Source of the DNA: a virus
DNA: 27,113 bases
Direction: 5' to 3' (one strand)
IMG/VR virus record: IMGVR_UViG_3300032820_000091
Span: 1 to 27,113 of that record
Of the stretch, positions 15,471 through 22,925 are shown piece after piece (the first letter of the stretch is position 1; each line of letters begins with the position of its first letter). The notes under the pieces are model-generated. The model was not told the origin of the DNA. It searched no databases and saw only the letters and a program-made list of their open reading frames with translations. The translations under genes were made by a program, and so were the position numbers.

Positions 15471-16598
15471 ACCACCACCACCGTATTGATAAACCTGAGG
15501 AACCCTGTGTTGATAAGTAAATGGACTTCTTACATTACCAATGTTTGGAGCTCTTGCACTAGCAATATATGGATAAGTTGCTTGTGTGTTTCCAATTACT
15601 GGTGATCTTGCATTAGCAATATATGGTTGTCTTGCATTACCAATGTTTGGAGCTCTCGCATTACCAATTAACGGTTGTCTTGCATTACCAATGTTTGGTG
15701 ACCTTGCATTACCAATGTTTGGTGACCTTGCATTACCAATTGTTGGATTCTGCCTGGCTGCAATGTATGGATTTTGTCTGCTTGCAATGTATGGAGTCTG
15801 ATTATTTACTGGATTCCTGTATGTGCCTGGCTGTCTGTTACTATATGTACTTGGTGATCTTGCATTTGCTATGTAAGGTTGTTGACCATTTACAGGACTT
15901 CTATAGGTAAACGGTTGTCTATTCTGATAAGTAGACGGTGTTCTACGTTGTGCTATGTAAGGACTCTGTGCAGACGCAATATAAGGTAATTGATATGTAG
16001 ACGGATTCCTATGTTGATATGTAAATGGTGATTGTGCATTTGCGATATATGGAGTCTGATTATTTACTGGATTCCTATAAGTGCCAGGCTGTCTGTTACT
16101 ATAGGTGGACGGTGTTTGTGCATTCGCAATAACAGGTGATTGGGCATTAGCAATATAAGGATATGCATTTTGCCTGTTCGCTATGTAAGGACTCTGTGCA
16201 GACGCAATATAAGGATATGCATTCTGCCTGTTTGCGATAACAGGTGACTGTGCATTTGCTATATATGGATATGCATTTTGTCTAGCTGCAATATATGGTG
16301 TTTGATTATTTGCAATATACGGATATGGTTGTTGTGCATCTGCAATATATGGTGTTTGACTATTCGCAATATATGGATATGCATTCTGTCTATTCGCAAT
16401 ATAAGGTGTTTGAGATGCCGCAATATATGGATATGGATTTTGAGTTAATGCTTGACCCGATGCATTGTTCCACCCAGCAGGTGTTTTAATGTATATTTGG
16501 TCTACTGCTTTCCATGTAGATGCAGCTGTCTTTACCCAAGCTCCTTGGGTAGAATTCCATCCACTAGGTGTTTTAACCTTTTGATTACCTGATACCAT
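14991..16598 (-). CDS. Octapeptide-repeat protein with C-terminal Hint domain
   Basis: A 535-residue protein in three parts. Residues 1-50 (KVKTPSGWNSTQGAWVKTAASTWKAVDQIYIKTPAGWN) form a short Trp-rich module like those of phage fibre proteins. Residues 51-372 carry about 37 repeats: 8-mers such as TPYIANRQ or SPNIGNAR, 10-mers NAYPYIANAQ, and xPxTYxxR units. After GGGG, residues 377-535 form a Hint (hedgehog/intein) domain: catalytic Cys377 in CFSAETQIQL, block-B His in GGHPLHTAEGW, and the C-terminal block ETYFANGVLVHN followed by only MFKK. There is no Cys/Ser/Thr after HN, so splicing is not expected; N-S acyl shift and cleavage before Cys377 are. GGAG lies 12 nt before the ATG, rather far. 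Confidence 0.9.
   Translation of the reverse strand: MVSGNQKVKTPSGWNSTQGAWVKTAASTWKAVDQIYIKTPAGWNNASGQALTQNPYPYIAASQTPYIANRQNAYPYIANSQTPYIADAQQPYPYIANNQTPYIAARQNAYPYIANAQSPVIANRQNAYPYIASAQSPYIANRQNAYPYIANAQSPVIANAQTPSTYSNRQPGTYRNPVNNQTPYIANAQSPFTYQHRNPSTYQLPYIASAQSPYIAQRRTPSTYQNRQPFTYRSPVNGQQPYIANARSPSTYSNRQPGTYRNPVNNQTPYIASRQNPYIAARQNPTIGNARSPNIGNARSPNIGNARQPLIGNARAPNIGNARQPYIANARSPVIGNTQATYPYIASARAPNIGNVRSPFTYQHRVPQVYQYGGGGCFSAETQIQLANNQLMAISEVKAGMTVMTFDVTTNTLVPSTVMEMMTPRENVQLFDVGLSNGKTLEISGGHPLHTAEGWKYLKEDEWQKEVDEGITPEHLEMHGEVKVGDEIFSLYEQNVTVDSVTPQEELSTTYNIASVNDTETYFANGVLVHNMFKK
15820..15863 (-). repeat. 44-nt perfect repeat, copy B
   Basis: Second copy of 14393-14436, in the Hint-bearing gene; same orientation and reading frame. 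Confidence 0.93.
16032..16094 (-). repeat. 63-nt perfect repeat, copy B
   Basis: Second copy of the 63-nt sequence at 14605-14667, in the neighbouring Hint-bearing gene. A direct repeat, 1427 nt apart; recombination between copies would fuse the two genes in frame. Confidence 0.95.
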
Positions 16599-16622
16599 TT
16601 ACGGTTCCATCTCCAATATTTT

Positions 16623-16656
16623 AAAAAACACTATACCCTTAGAGATTAAGAGTATA
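16623..16656 (-). terminator. Factor-independent terminator overlapping a stop codon
   Basis: On the minus strand TATACTCTTA pairs with TAAGGGTATA over 10 bp with one G-U pair and a 5-nt loop, followed after GTG by six T. The stop codon of the 685-residue fibre gene lies partly in the loop. It would separate that gene from the repeat/Hint cassette downstream. Confidence 0.6.
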
Positions 16657-18703
16657 ATATCCACAAGTCACCAACTGCTCCATCTCCACCGCCTGGCGCA
16701 GAGGTTGATTGATAAACATTTCTCGCTGTTCCACCTGAGTTAGACGCATTCGTAATAGTTAATGCACCTGTTGAGACTGCAACAGGAGCAATGGTTAGAT
16801 TTCCTGTTGATGCACCAGTAGCTGTAGTTGTTCCGAATACGAAACCATCTGCTGATTCATCCCATGCCATTATGGCATTGTTACCTGTTGATCCTCTTTC
16901 AATAACGATACCTGAGTCATTTGCGTTTGATCCAGCTCCGTTATTAAGTTCTATCAAATTATCTGAAACCACTGTGTTTGTGGTTCCTACGGTAGTTGTT
17001 GTTCCGTTAACAGTTAAGTCACCTGAAAGTATTAAGTCAGCAAATGTAACGTCTGAGGATGTTGCTACGGCCTGTCCGATACTAAATGCACCACCTGAGT
17101 AAGTTACACCAGTTCCAGCACTTAAGTGTGCTCTTGTTTCTGCTGCACTTCCACCTGTGTAAGTAATTACACCTGATGTTGAGTTGTATGCAAGTGAACC
17201 ATCTCCACCTGCGTCTGTGACACTTACTGCAGCTCTTGCTCTCGCAGTCGTGTGATATAAGTTACCACTTTCTCCAATATCTCCTGTGTCTAATGTTATA
17301 TTTGCTGTTCCATCGAAAGACACACCTGATATTGTTCTTGCAGTTGCCAATGCTGTGGCAGTGGCTGCGTTTCCTGTAGTAGATTGGTTAAGAGTTCCAA
17401 CTGTGAAATCGACTGTGCCATCTCCGTCCTGATATGCAACGGTAATACCTGATTCGGTATTACTTGTAAACATTGCACCAACTGTATCTTGAATCTCTTC
17501 TGTTAAGGAAATGTTTCCTGTTCCATCAAATGATACACCATGGATTGTTCTTGCATTTGCTAAAGCAGTTGCAGTTGCCGCTAGTGTAGCAGTCGCTGCT
17601 AGTCCACTAGTTGCCTGATTACCTGCTGCGTTAACGCCTGGCAAGTTAATGTTGGCAGTACCATCAAATGATACCCCACCAATTGTTCTTGCTGTTGCTA
17701 AAGCCGTTGCTGTAGCTGCATTTCCTGTTGTACTTTGGTTAAGTGTTCCGATAACGAAATCGAGGGTATTATCTGAGTCTTCGTATGTAACTGCTATATT
17801 CGTCTCGGTGTTTGATCCTACCATCGCACCGACTGTATCTGCTATGAATTCTGCTGTGACTGCAAGGTCTATTGTGCCATCGCCGTCCTGATATGTCGCT
17901 GTAATTCCTGTTTCAGTATTACCAGTAAACATAGCACCTGCTATGTCTTGAACTCTTTCTGTTGTATGATAAAGATTAGTCCCTTCTGTCAAAGCAGTTG
18001 TATTTGCTAGAACTGTTCCACCTAATGATGTTGCAACTCCACCAATTGTCATCTGACTGTTTGCTAGTTTTGCATTTGAAATTGAACCTGCTAACATGGC
18101 ATCTGTAACACCAGCAGCTTTAACTCTTAGTGCATCTGAATTTATTTCTATTGAACTACCATCAACACCAACTGCAAGTGTTATTGCACCTGAAGTTCCA
18201 CCACCTGTTAAACCATCACCTGCTGTGATACCTGTTAAGTCAGCAGTTGAAGATAAAACACCACCTGATGCAGTTAAATTTGTTCCTGCCATTCCAGCTA
18301 CTAAGTCTACAATGGATTCTTTTCTTGATGCATTACTGTCGTTTGCATCAATAATTGCAATACTGTCAGTGGAAACACTGACTGCAGCTGCTGTTAATTC
18401 GTTTAAGTCTAGTGCAACTGTAACATCACCTGCTGTTCCACCACCTGATATACCATCTCCAGCGACAACACTTGATATGTCACCTGTTTCGGCATCTCTT
18501 GTAATTGTTAGTGTTCCAGCACCGTCATTATAAGATAATGATACACCTGATCCTGCGGTTAATAGAGTATTGACTTGATCATCAATTGCCTCTTTCGCTG
18601 CTGTTCCAAATGCTGCTGCGGTTAAATCTCCTGATGAATCTAATACATCAGCAGTTCCTACTGAAAGACCATTCTTTACTATAAAATTCTTTTCGCCTGC
18701 CAT
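16646..18703 (-). CDS. Tail-fibre-like structural protein with internal repeats
   Basis: A 685-residue Gly/Thr/Ala/Ser-rich protein of phage-fibre style. Repeated elements include GDGISGGGTAGDVTVAL / GDGLTGGGTSGAITLAV near residues 85-180, three copies of an AxATALAxARTIxGVSFDGTxNI unit between about 330 and 480, and three of an Q/IAD-x-GAMxxxNTExxI-xYxDxDxT unit alternating with them. The C-terminal third has FADLILSGDLTVNGTTTTVGTTNTVVSDNLIELNNG, a common fibre module, ending SAPGGGDGAVGDLWILYS. The N-terminus (KNFIVKNGLSVGTADVL) resembles the 84-residue gene just upstream, whose stop overlaps this ATG (TAATG). Probably a virion fibre; which fibre cannot be told. Confidence 0.85.
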   Translation of the reverse strand: MAGEKNFIVKNGLSVGTADVLDSSGDLTAAAFGTAAKEAIDDQVNTLLTAGSGVSLSYNDGAGTLTITRDAETGDISSVVAGDGISGGGTAGDVTVALDLNELTAAAVSVSTDSIAIIDANDSNASRKESIVDLVAGMAGTNLTASGGVLSSTADLTGITAGDGLTGGGTSGAITLAVGVDGSSIEINSDALRVKAAGVTDAMLAGSISNAKLANSQMTIGGVATSLGGTVLANTTALTEGTNLYHTTERVQDIAGAMFTGNTETGITATYQDGDGTIDLAVTAEFIADTVGAMVGSNTETNIAVTYEDSDNTLDFVIGTLNQSTTGNAATATALATARTIGGVSFDGTANINLPGVNAAGNQATSGLAATATLAATATALANARTIHGVSFDGTGNISLTEEIQDTVGAMFTSNTESGITVAYQDGDGTVDFTVGTLNQSTTGNAATATALATARTISGVSFDGTANITLDTGDIGESGNLYHTTARARAAVSVTDAGGDGSLAYNSTSGVITYTGGSAAETRAHLSAGTGVTYSGGAFSIGQAVATSSDVTFADLILSGDLTVNGTTTTVGTTNTVVSDNLIELNNGAGSNANDSGIVIERGSTGNNAIMAWDESADGFVFGTTTATGASTGNLTIAPVAVSTGALTITNASNSGGTARNVYQSTSAPGGGDGAVGDLWILYS
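17295..17750 (-). repeat. Internal repeats in the 685-residue fibre gene
   Basis: Three related coding blocks (about 17300-17395, 17515-17585 and 17650-17750) each encode the AxATALAxARTIxGVSFDGTxNI unit. Two of them are followed by closely similar GTLNQSTTGNA sequence. Confidence 0.75.
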
Positions 18704-18957
18704 TAGAATGTGCCTCCGTTAACTGTTGCAAGTGTAAATACACCTGATGTTGAATTATATGCAAGGTCACCACCCGCTGCTACGGATAATGCTGCCCTAC
18801 CTCTTGCGTTGGTAAAGAATAGATTTGTTGATCCTTCAGTGATATTATCTGATGTTAAAACACTCAATGCAGATGCAGAAAGTTTTCCAGCACTTGAGAT
18901 AATTTCTGTTGAACCAACCGTTAAACCATATTCTATTACGAAATTATTTGTTGCCAT
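18703..18957 (-). CDS. Short fibre module protein with GGTF C-terminus
   Basis: An 84-residue protein. MATNNFVIEYGLTVGSTEIISSAGKLSASAL is the same N-terminal module as in the 685-residue fibre protein; NLFFTNARGRAALSVAAGGDLAYNSTSGVFTLA matches the internal fibre unit (NLYHTTARARAAVSVTDAGGDGSLAYNSTSGVITYT) of that protein. It ends VNGGTF, a C-terminus shared with two other genes here. It could be a separate small subunit, or a remnant of a once longer fibre. AGGACAC precedes the ATG, and an exact late promoter lies about 45 nt of leader upstream. Confidence 0.8.
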   Translation of the reverse strand: MATNNFVIEYGLTVGSTEIISSAGKLSASALSVLTSDNITEGSTNLFFTNARGRAALSVAAGGDLAYNSTSGVFTLATVNGGTF

Positions 18958-19007
18958 TTTGGTGTCCTATTTGTTGTTCCTTGGGTCGGTTAGTAGTTTT
19001 ATACTGG

Positions 19008-19015
19008 TATTTATA
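19008..19015 (-). promoter_or_regulatory. T4-type late promoter within fibre cluster
   Basis: Exact TATAAATA on the minus strand in the 86-nt gap before the 84-residue gene. Predicted +1 is near 19002. Confidence 0.82.
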
Positions 19016-19043
19016 GAATGTTAACTCTACAAACAACTTTTTT

Positions 19044-19871
19044 TTAAACAACTATTAAAGTTTTTTTAAATTTAAAAACAGTAGAGTTATTAGAAGCAGG
19101 AGTTATCCTAACTCTTAAATTTCCACTGTCCACATCTACTGCGAAAGTAGCAAGTTCTGAACCAGTCAGAACTGTTCCATACTGTGAAATACTTGGAGTA
19201 GTTCCATTATGTAAAACCATCAACTCAGTGCTTTGATATGCAGTTCCAGTTGCATCACTTATTTGCACTTGGTAGTGTCCACTTCTATACGATGCTATCG
19301 CGAATGTAGATAAATTGGTTGCACTTGTTGAGGTTGTAGTCACTGTTTCAGTTGTAACGCCTCCTGTGTCTTCAAAAGTTAATGTTCCACTTCCATTCGT
19401 GGTTAAAACTTGACCATCTGTTCCATCTGATGTAGGATAAGATATACTTGCACCTGTTAAACTGTTTGTTGCAGTAAGTGTAGTTGCAGTTAAATCACCC
19501 ACTTGTAAATCTGCGAGTGTATATCCTGTTCCACCTAGATTAACTGTAGTAGTTGGTTCAGCTTCTAATCCTTCAAATAACTTCCATGTAGAATCTGATG
19601 CATCTCTAAACAGACCTGTGAACTCTGATGCACCACCATCTGATAATCCATCATCATAATTTCCGTATATACCAATGTCTATTGTATCTGAACCTGTATT
19701 TCCTTTTGCAAGCTCAATCATAGAGTCTGCAACGGATGTAGTTGTGGATTCTACTGTTACAGAAGACCCATTTACAGTTAGATTTCCAGTAATAGTCGTA
19801 TTACCGTCAACTTGAAGGTCTCCAGCTGTCTGTTCTCCTAAATCTGTATAAAACTTTGCTTTGGTTGCCAT
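19044..19871 (-). CDS. Modular fibre/structural protein with shared C-terminal domain
   Basis: A 275-residue protein. The N-terminal half carries common fibre motifs ([28 protein letters not shown], then DSMIELAKGN, FTGLFRDASDSTWKLFEGL, and DGTDGQVLTTNGSGTLTFED). The last 90-100 residues, with SYRSGHYQVQISDATGTAYQSTELMVLHNGTTPSISQYGTVL and LATFAVDVDSGNLRVRITP, form a domain shared with the two upstream genes at 19958-20368 and 20386-21213. No Shine-Dalgarno sequence is seen; an AATAAATA box lies exactly 5 nt before the ATG, behind a strong terminator at 19910-19936. Confidence 0.85.
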   Translation of the reverse strand: MATKAKFYTDLGEQTAGDLQVDGNTTITGNLTVNGSSVTVESTTTSVADSMIELAKGNTGSDTIDIGIYGNYDDGLSDGGASEFTGLFRDASDSTWKLFEGLEAEPTTTVNLGGTGYTLADLQVGDLTATTLTATNSLTGASISYPTSDGTDGQVLTTNGSGTLTFEDTGGVTTETVTTTSTSATNLSTFAIASYRSGHYQVQISDATGTAYQSTELMVLHNGTTPSISQYGTVLTGSELATFAVDVDSGNLRVRITPASNNSTVFKFKKTLIVV

Positions 19872-19876
19872 ATATC

Positions 19877-19884
19877 TATTTATT
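19877..19884 (-). promoter_or_regulatory. Late-promoter-like box AATAAATA, 5 nt before ATG
   Basis: One mismatch to TATAAATA on the minus strand. Predicted +1 coincides with the ATG at 19871. It sits immediately after a terminator, so a promoter is needed here for the downstream gene to be expressed strongly. Confidence 0.5.
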
Positions 19885-19909
19885 ATAAAAGTGGGTTCGA
19901 GTGGGCGAG

Positions 19910-19936
19910 AAAAAAAAGAGGGGCCGAAGCCCCTCT
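19910..19936 (-). terminator. Strong factor-independent terminator
   Basis: On the minus strand a perfect 8-bp stem AGAGGGGC/GCCCCTCT closes a UUCG tetraloop (cUUCGg, extra stable) and runs straight into seven T. It lies 21 nt after the stop codon of the 136-residue gene. Confidence 0.93.
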
Positions 19937-19957
19937 AAAAGTAGTTTTTACAAAACT

Positions 19958-20368
19958 TTATGCATCCACCACTGTTCGGTCAAATTGGATATTTGTTGCT
20001 GTTGCGGAAGATGGAGTACATCTAAGACGTACATTACTTCCTGATATATCAGCATCAAAAGTAGCCAAACTTGAGTTTTTCAGTGTTCCGTATTGCGTAA
20101 GCGTTACATTCGTTCCGTCATGAACCAACATAATTTCAGTGCTATGATAATCCGTTCCTTTGGACATTGCAACAATATAACGAGCAGCTCTAAAACTAGC
20201 ATGTGCAAATGTGTCTAAACTAAACACAGTTGTAGCTGTTCTTTGAGTGTCATCTCGTTTATTGTTCTTGTCTTCCATTCTTTTAGATGTTGTAACAACA
20301 TCATTGGTAGAATCATACTGAAAGTGTCGGATAAGTTCTGCAATTCTAAAAGCATTTGTTATAGCCAT
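19958..20368 (-). CDS. Small structural protein with shared C-terminal domain
   Basis: A 136-residue protein. Its C-terminal 90 residues (SFRAARYIVAMSKGTDYHSTEIMLVHDGTNVTLTQYGTL, LATFDADISGSNVRLRCTP) are paralogous to the ends of the two flanking 275-residue proteins. The N-terminal 50 residues (FRIAELIRHFQYDSTNDVVTTSKRMEDKNNKRDD) are polar and unlike its neighbours. It has AGGAAG before the ATG, lies 17 nt after the upstream gene and ends before a strong terminator. A minimal, nearly stand-alone version of the shared domain. Confidence 0.82.
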   Translation of the reverse strand: MAITNAFRIAELIRHFQYDSTNDVVTTSKRMEDKNNKRDDTQRTATTVFSLDTFAHASFRAARYIVAMSKGTDYHSTEIMLVHDGTNVTLTQYGTLKNSSLATFDADISGSNVRLRCTPSSATATNIQFDRTVVDA

Positions 20369-20385
20369 TGTTTCTTCCTATCCCC

Positions 20386-21213
20386 CTATGTTAATCTAAT
20401 TTGAAAAGTTTGAAAATCTGTGTTAGTATTAGTAGGTGTTACGAGTAATCTCATATTCCCACTATTAACATCAGAGCTTAATGTAAATAAACTAGCAGTC
20501 GTATATGCATCCCCATATTGGGTATAATATGCGTTGGTAGCGTTGTTTACGAGCAATACTTCAGCAGAGTGTGTTCCGGCAGAAGCGTGATCAGCCATGA
20601 TCACATACTTGATTGCCTTATTCGCAACTGCATTGGCTGACAATACTTGGTTAGCCGTAGTAGCTGTTAGCGATGTATTAGTGAAGTAACCTTGAACAAG
20701 GTTAGCTGCAGCTGTTATCGCAACAATTTCTATGACATCACCACTAAGGGCATTTTCCGCCAGCGTGATGGTTGAACTATTGGTAGCAGTATAATCACTG
20801 CCGCCTCCGACCAACTTTACACCGTTGATATAGACCTGTTCTGATCCAGCAGTGTAAGATAAGGAATTTGAATCGTCATCATTACCAGTAACAACCGTTA
20901 AGGTTGATCCTATGGTATATGTGTATGTTTCAACTCCCGAATTTGGTTGATCTGTCCAAGCCAAAGTTCCTGACCCATTGGTCTTTAGAATTTGGTTGGA
21001 AGAACCATCCGCAGTAGGAAAAGTTATAGCGTCGTTTATTGTCAATGAAGCAGGATTTGAACCTATCTCTGAAACTGCTGCCGAGCCGTCATTCTTCTCG
21101 GTATACATCCTACCGTGGTAGGTGTTTATAGCAATTTCGCCAAGTGATAAATCACCTGTGCCAGGCACTGCGTTTTGTGTCGCACTCCTTTTAAATTGAA
21201 CTAAAGTTGCCAT
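20386..21213 (-). CDS. Modular fibre protein with gp34-like N-terminal motif and shared C-terminal domain
   Basis: A 275-residue protein. MATLVQFKRSATQNAVPGTGDLSLGEIAINTYHGRMYTEKNDGS is the widespread phage fibre N-terminal motif (QxKRS...PxxxxLxxGExAxNTxxGxxY). ITFPTADGSSNQILKTNGSGTLAWTD is a further common module, and SLSYTAGSEQVYINGVKLVGGGSDYTATNSSTITLAENALSGDVIEIVAI is a small beta domain. The last 90 residues (AIKYVIMADHASAGTHSAEVLLVNNATNAYYTQYGDAY) form the domain shared with the two downstream genes. AGGGGAT precedes the ATG. Confidence 0.85.
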   Translation of the reverse strand: MATLVQFKRSATQNAVPGTGDLSLGEIAINTYHGRMYTEKNDGSAAVSEIGSNPASLTINDAITFPTADGSSNQILKTNGSGTLAWTDQPNSGVETYTYTIGSTLTVVTGNDDDSNSLSYTAGSEQVYINGVKLVGGGSDYTATNSSTITLAENALSGDVIEIVAITAAANLVQGYFTNTSLTATTANQVLSANAVANKAIKYVIMADHASAGTHSAEVLLVNNATNAYYTQYGDAYTTASLFTLSSDVNSGNMRLLVTPTNTNTDFQTFQIRLT

Positions 21214-21245
21214 TTGCTTAATCCCCTGTTAACTTAGATGGTTAA

Positions 21246-22766
21246 TTAAAATGTTCCGCCATCAATGCCAGTTACCGTAACAGCACCTGATGTAACAGTG
21301 AAGTTAGCTGTAGCGAATGATGCAATACCTTTATTGGTAATTGTTGCATCTTCACCAGCAATCGTGATACTTCCATTGGCATTAGTGACATCAATTCCTT
21401 CACCAGCTGTTAAAGTTCCAGCTTGGAAGTCGTTGTTTCCACCATGTCCAATTAATAGTTGACCAGCAGTAGGGTTAGAACCATCGTAACTTCCTAAAGA
21501 ACCCGAAAGTCCTAATGTAGTTGCCGTTATGGCACCTGAGAAAGTTCCTGTTGTTGCTCCCACCGCTCCAAAGGTTACATCACCCGCTGTTCCTGACATG
21601 ACACTTGAAGTGTCTGTTGCATCAGGAATAAAGGTAAATTTACCTGTTGAATCGTCATACCCAAAGAATCCTAGTTTTGCAGCTGAACCGTTATGCCATC
21701 TGAATTGCATACCTCTATCGAGGTTATCATCAGATGCCGGAGCGGTATCGCCACCAACTACGAAAATTGGATCATCGACTGTTACAGTTGTGGAATTAAC
21801 AGTTGTCTGTGTTCCGTTTACTGTAAGGTTGCCTGTTACTGTTAATGCGCCACCGATTGTTACGGCGTCGGGTAATGCCACTGTCAGGGTATTTCCTGAC
21901 ATTGTTGTTACGATTTCATTAGCTGTTCCAGCAATTGTCAATGTTTCACTATCTAAGTCGATTGCACCAGTTCCACTATCACCCGCGATATCTAAGTCTT
22001 CTAATGTTGCAGTTGCTTGGATTTTGTCCAAGATAGCTGCAGATGTCATTATAGACGTATCGTTATCTGCGAAGGCTTCACTGGAAAGTTGTACCATTCC
22101 AGTTGCTAGTTTTGCTAAAGTTACGTTCCCATCCACTATGGCTGCTGTGTCAACTGCATCATTCGCTAGTTTTGCAGCGTTAACTGCATTATTCGCGATT
22201 GTTAAAGCACCACCAGCTGCGATTGTTGCATCGCCTGATAAAGCTTTATTGTCCCAAGAATTGGTTCCATCATAGATTAACACATGTCCACTAGCTGCAC
22301 CTGATATACTTGTATCAGTTGCACCTGCTACTGTGGAAGTTGTGCTTGCCCATGAAAGGGTTCCATTTCCTGCGGTTGATAACACTTGATCCGCTGAGCC
22401 GTCTGCGGAAGGGAGAGTCCATGTGGTACTGGCTGCTAAGGTATTTGCAGCTTTCAGTGCAACGTAGTTTGTTCCGTTGTCTGAATCTTCCATAAGTGAT
22501 ATTGAACCACCTGTGGAAGCCGCATTACCAACTTTTAAGTTGGCAGGCGTTGCTGTTGAACCGTCTATAATATCAGTATAAAACTTACCACCAATCGCTT
22601 GGATTAATGGAGTGGAATTATCTGCTGCTACAGACTCAATAAATAGCTTTGCACTAGCACCCGCGTTTGCACGATCTTCTACATAGGCTAACTCACCTTC
22701 TACTAAATCTGAAGTAGTAGGGGCGGCTAGACCAGTTGATCGCTTAATCTGAATAACTGTTGCCAT
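21246..22766 (-). CDS. Large modular fibre protein with GGTF C-terminus
   Basis: A 506-residue protein. It starts with the fibre motif [33 protein letters not shown], followed by [48 protein letters not shown], a helical INDxxKLA-like stretch ([30 protein letters not shown]), then [40 protein letters not shown] and a [38 protein letters not shown] module well known from marine T4-like fibres. It ends [13 protein letters not shown] precedes the ATG. Its leader, from a late promoter 150 nt upstream, is long and structured. Confidence 0.88.
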   Translation of the reverse strand: MATVIQIKRSTGLAAPTTSDLVEGELAYVEDRANAGASAKLFIESVAADNSTPLIQAIGGKFYTDIIDGSTATPANLKVGNAASTGGSISLMEDSDNGTNYVALKAANTLAASTTWTLPSADGSADQVLSTAGNGTLSWASTTSTVAGATDTSISGAASGHVLIYDGTNSWDNKALSGDATIAAGGALTIANNAVNAAKLANDAVDTAAIVDGNVTLAKLATGMVQLSSEAFADNDTSIMTSAAILDKIQATATLEDLDIAGDSGTGAIDLDSETLTIAGTANEIVTTMSGNTLTVALPDAVTIGGALTVTGNLTVNGTQTTVNSTTVTVDDPIFVVGGDTAPASDDNLDRGMQFRWHNGSAAKLGFFGYDDSTGKFTFIPDATDTSSVMSGTAGDVTFGAVGATTGTFSGAITATTLGLSGSLGSYDGSNPTAGQLLIGHGGNNDFQAGTLTAGEGIDVTNANGSITIAGEDATITNKGIASFATANFTVTSGAVTVTGIDGGTF

Positions 22767-22909
22767 GATTTTCTCCTAAGAAAATTAATTGATTAATTTA
22801 ATATTATTTTTCGTTTCACTATCCACGAAAAGACTACATTATATATCGAACTATCCTCTCACTATGAGGGTCGGACTCTTCACAAGATTGAGCCCCTTGA
22901 TGTTTTGAT
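22767..22909 (-). promoter_or_regulatory. Structured 143-nt 5' leader of the 506-residue fibre gene
   Basis: The longest gene-free stretch of the window. On the minus strand it can form four successive hairpins: 22873-22895 (GGGCTC/GAGTCC), 22855-22870 (CTCA/TGAG extended by CC/GG), 22808-22831 (TTTTCGT/ACGAAAA) and 22782-22799 (AAATTAAT/ATTAATTT). An unpaired AGGAG (22773-22777) then precedes the ATG. GGATAGT occurs twice. It is not a tRNA by eye and no ORF is convincing. Confidence 0.5.
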
Positions 22910-22914
22910 GTAAG

Positions 22915-22922
22915 TATTTATA
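22915..22922 (-). promoter_or_regulatory. T4-type late promoter before the structured leader
   Basis: Exact TATAAATA on the minus strand, just after the stop codon of the 79-residue gene. Predicted +1 is near 22909. Confidence 0.82.
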
Positions 22923-22925
22923 AAA

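Larger units (their letters stand above)
15485..16450 (-). repeat. Octapeptide-coding repeat array 2
   Basis: About 37 coding units of 24 or 30 nt. The 16140-16440 part alternates NAYPYIANxQ and xPYIANxQ; the 15590-15750 part is a run of seven GNAR-type units; the rest are xPxTYxxR. Unit variants are interleaved with those of array 1. Confidence 0.9.

Noticed and set aside
13957-16598. CRISPR array or diversity-generating retroelement
   Set aside because: The repeats are coding, in frame, directly adjacent without unique spacers, and no Cas gene, reverse transcriptase or template repeat pair with adenine-biased changes was seen.
16599-16610. Three-codon upstream frame (ATG GAA CCG TAA) just before the Hint-repeat gene
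   Set aside because: GGAG abuts its ATG with no spacing, so initiation there is unlikely; could be chance.
21529-22275. Long open frame on the plus strand (248 codons)
   Set aside because: It is the antisense shadow of the 506-residue fibre gene; its composition (Val/Pro/Ser/Ala) mirrors Ala/Gly/Thr codons on the other strand and it has no recognisable motif.
22839-22900. Possible tRNA in the gap before the 506-residue gene
   Set aside because: Hairpins and a GATAGTTCGA-like string suggested a T-arm, but no 7-bp acceptor stem and no anticodon loop with the required T33 pattern could be built.
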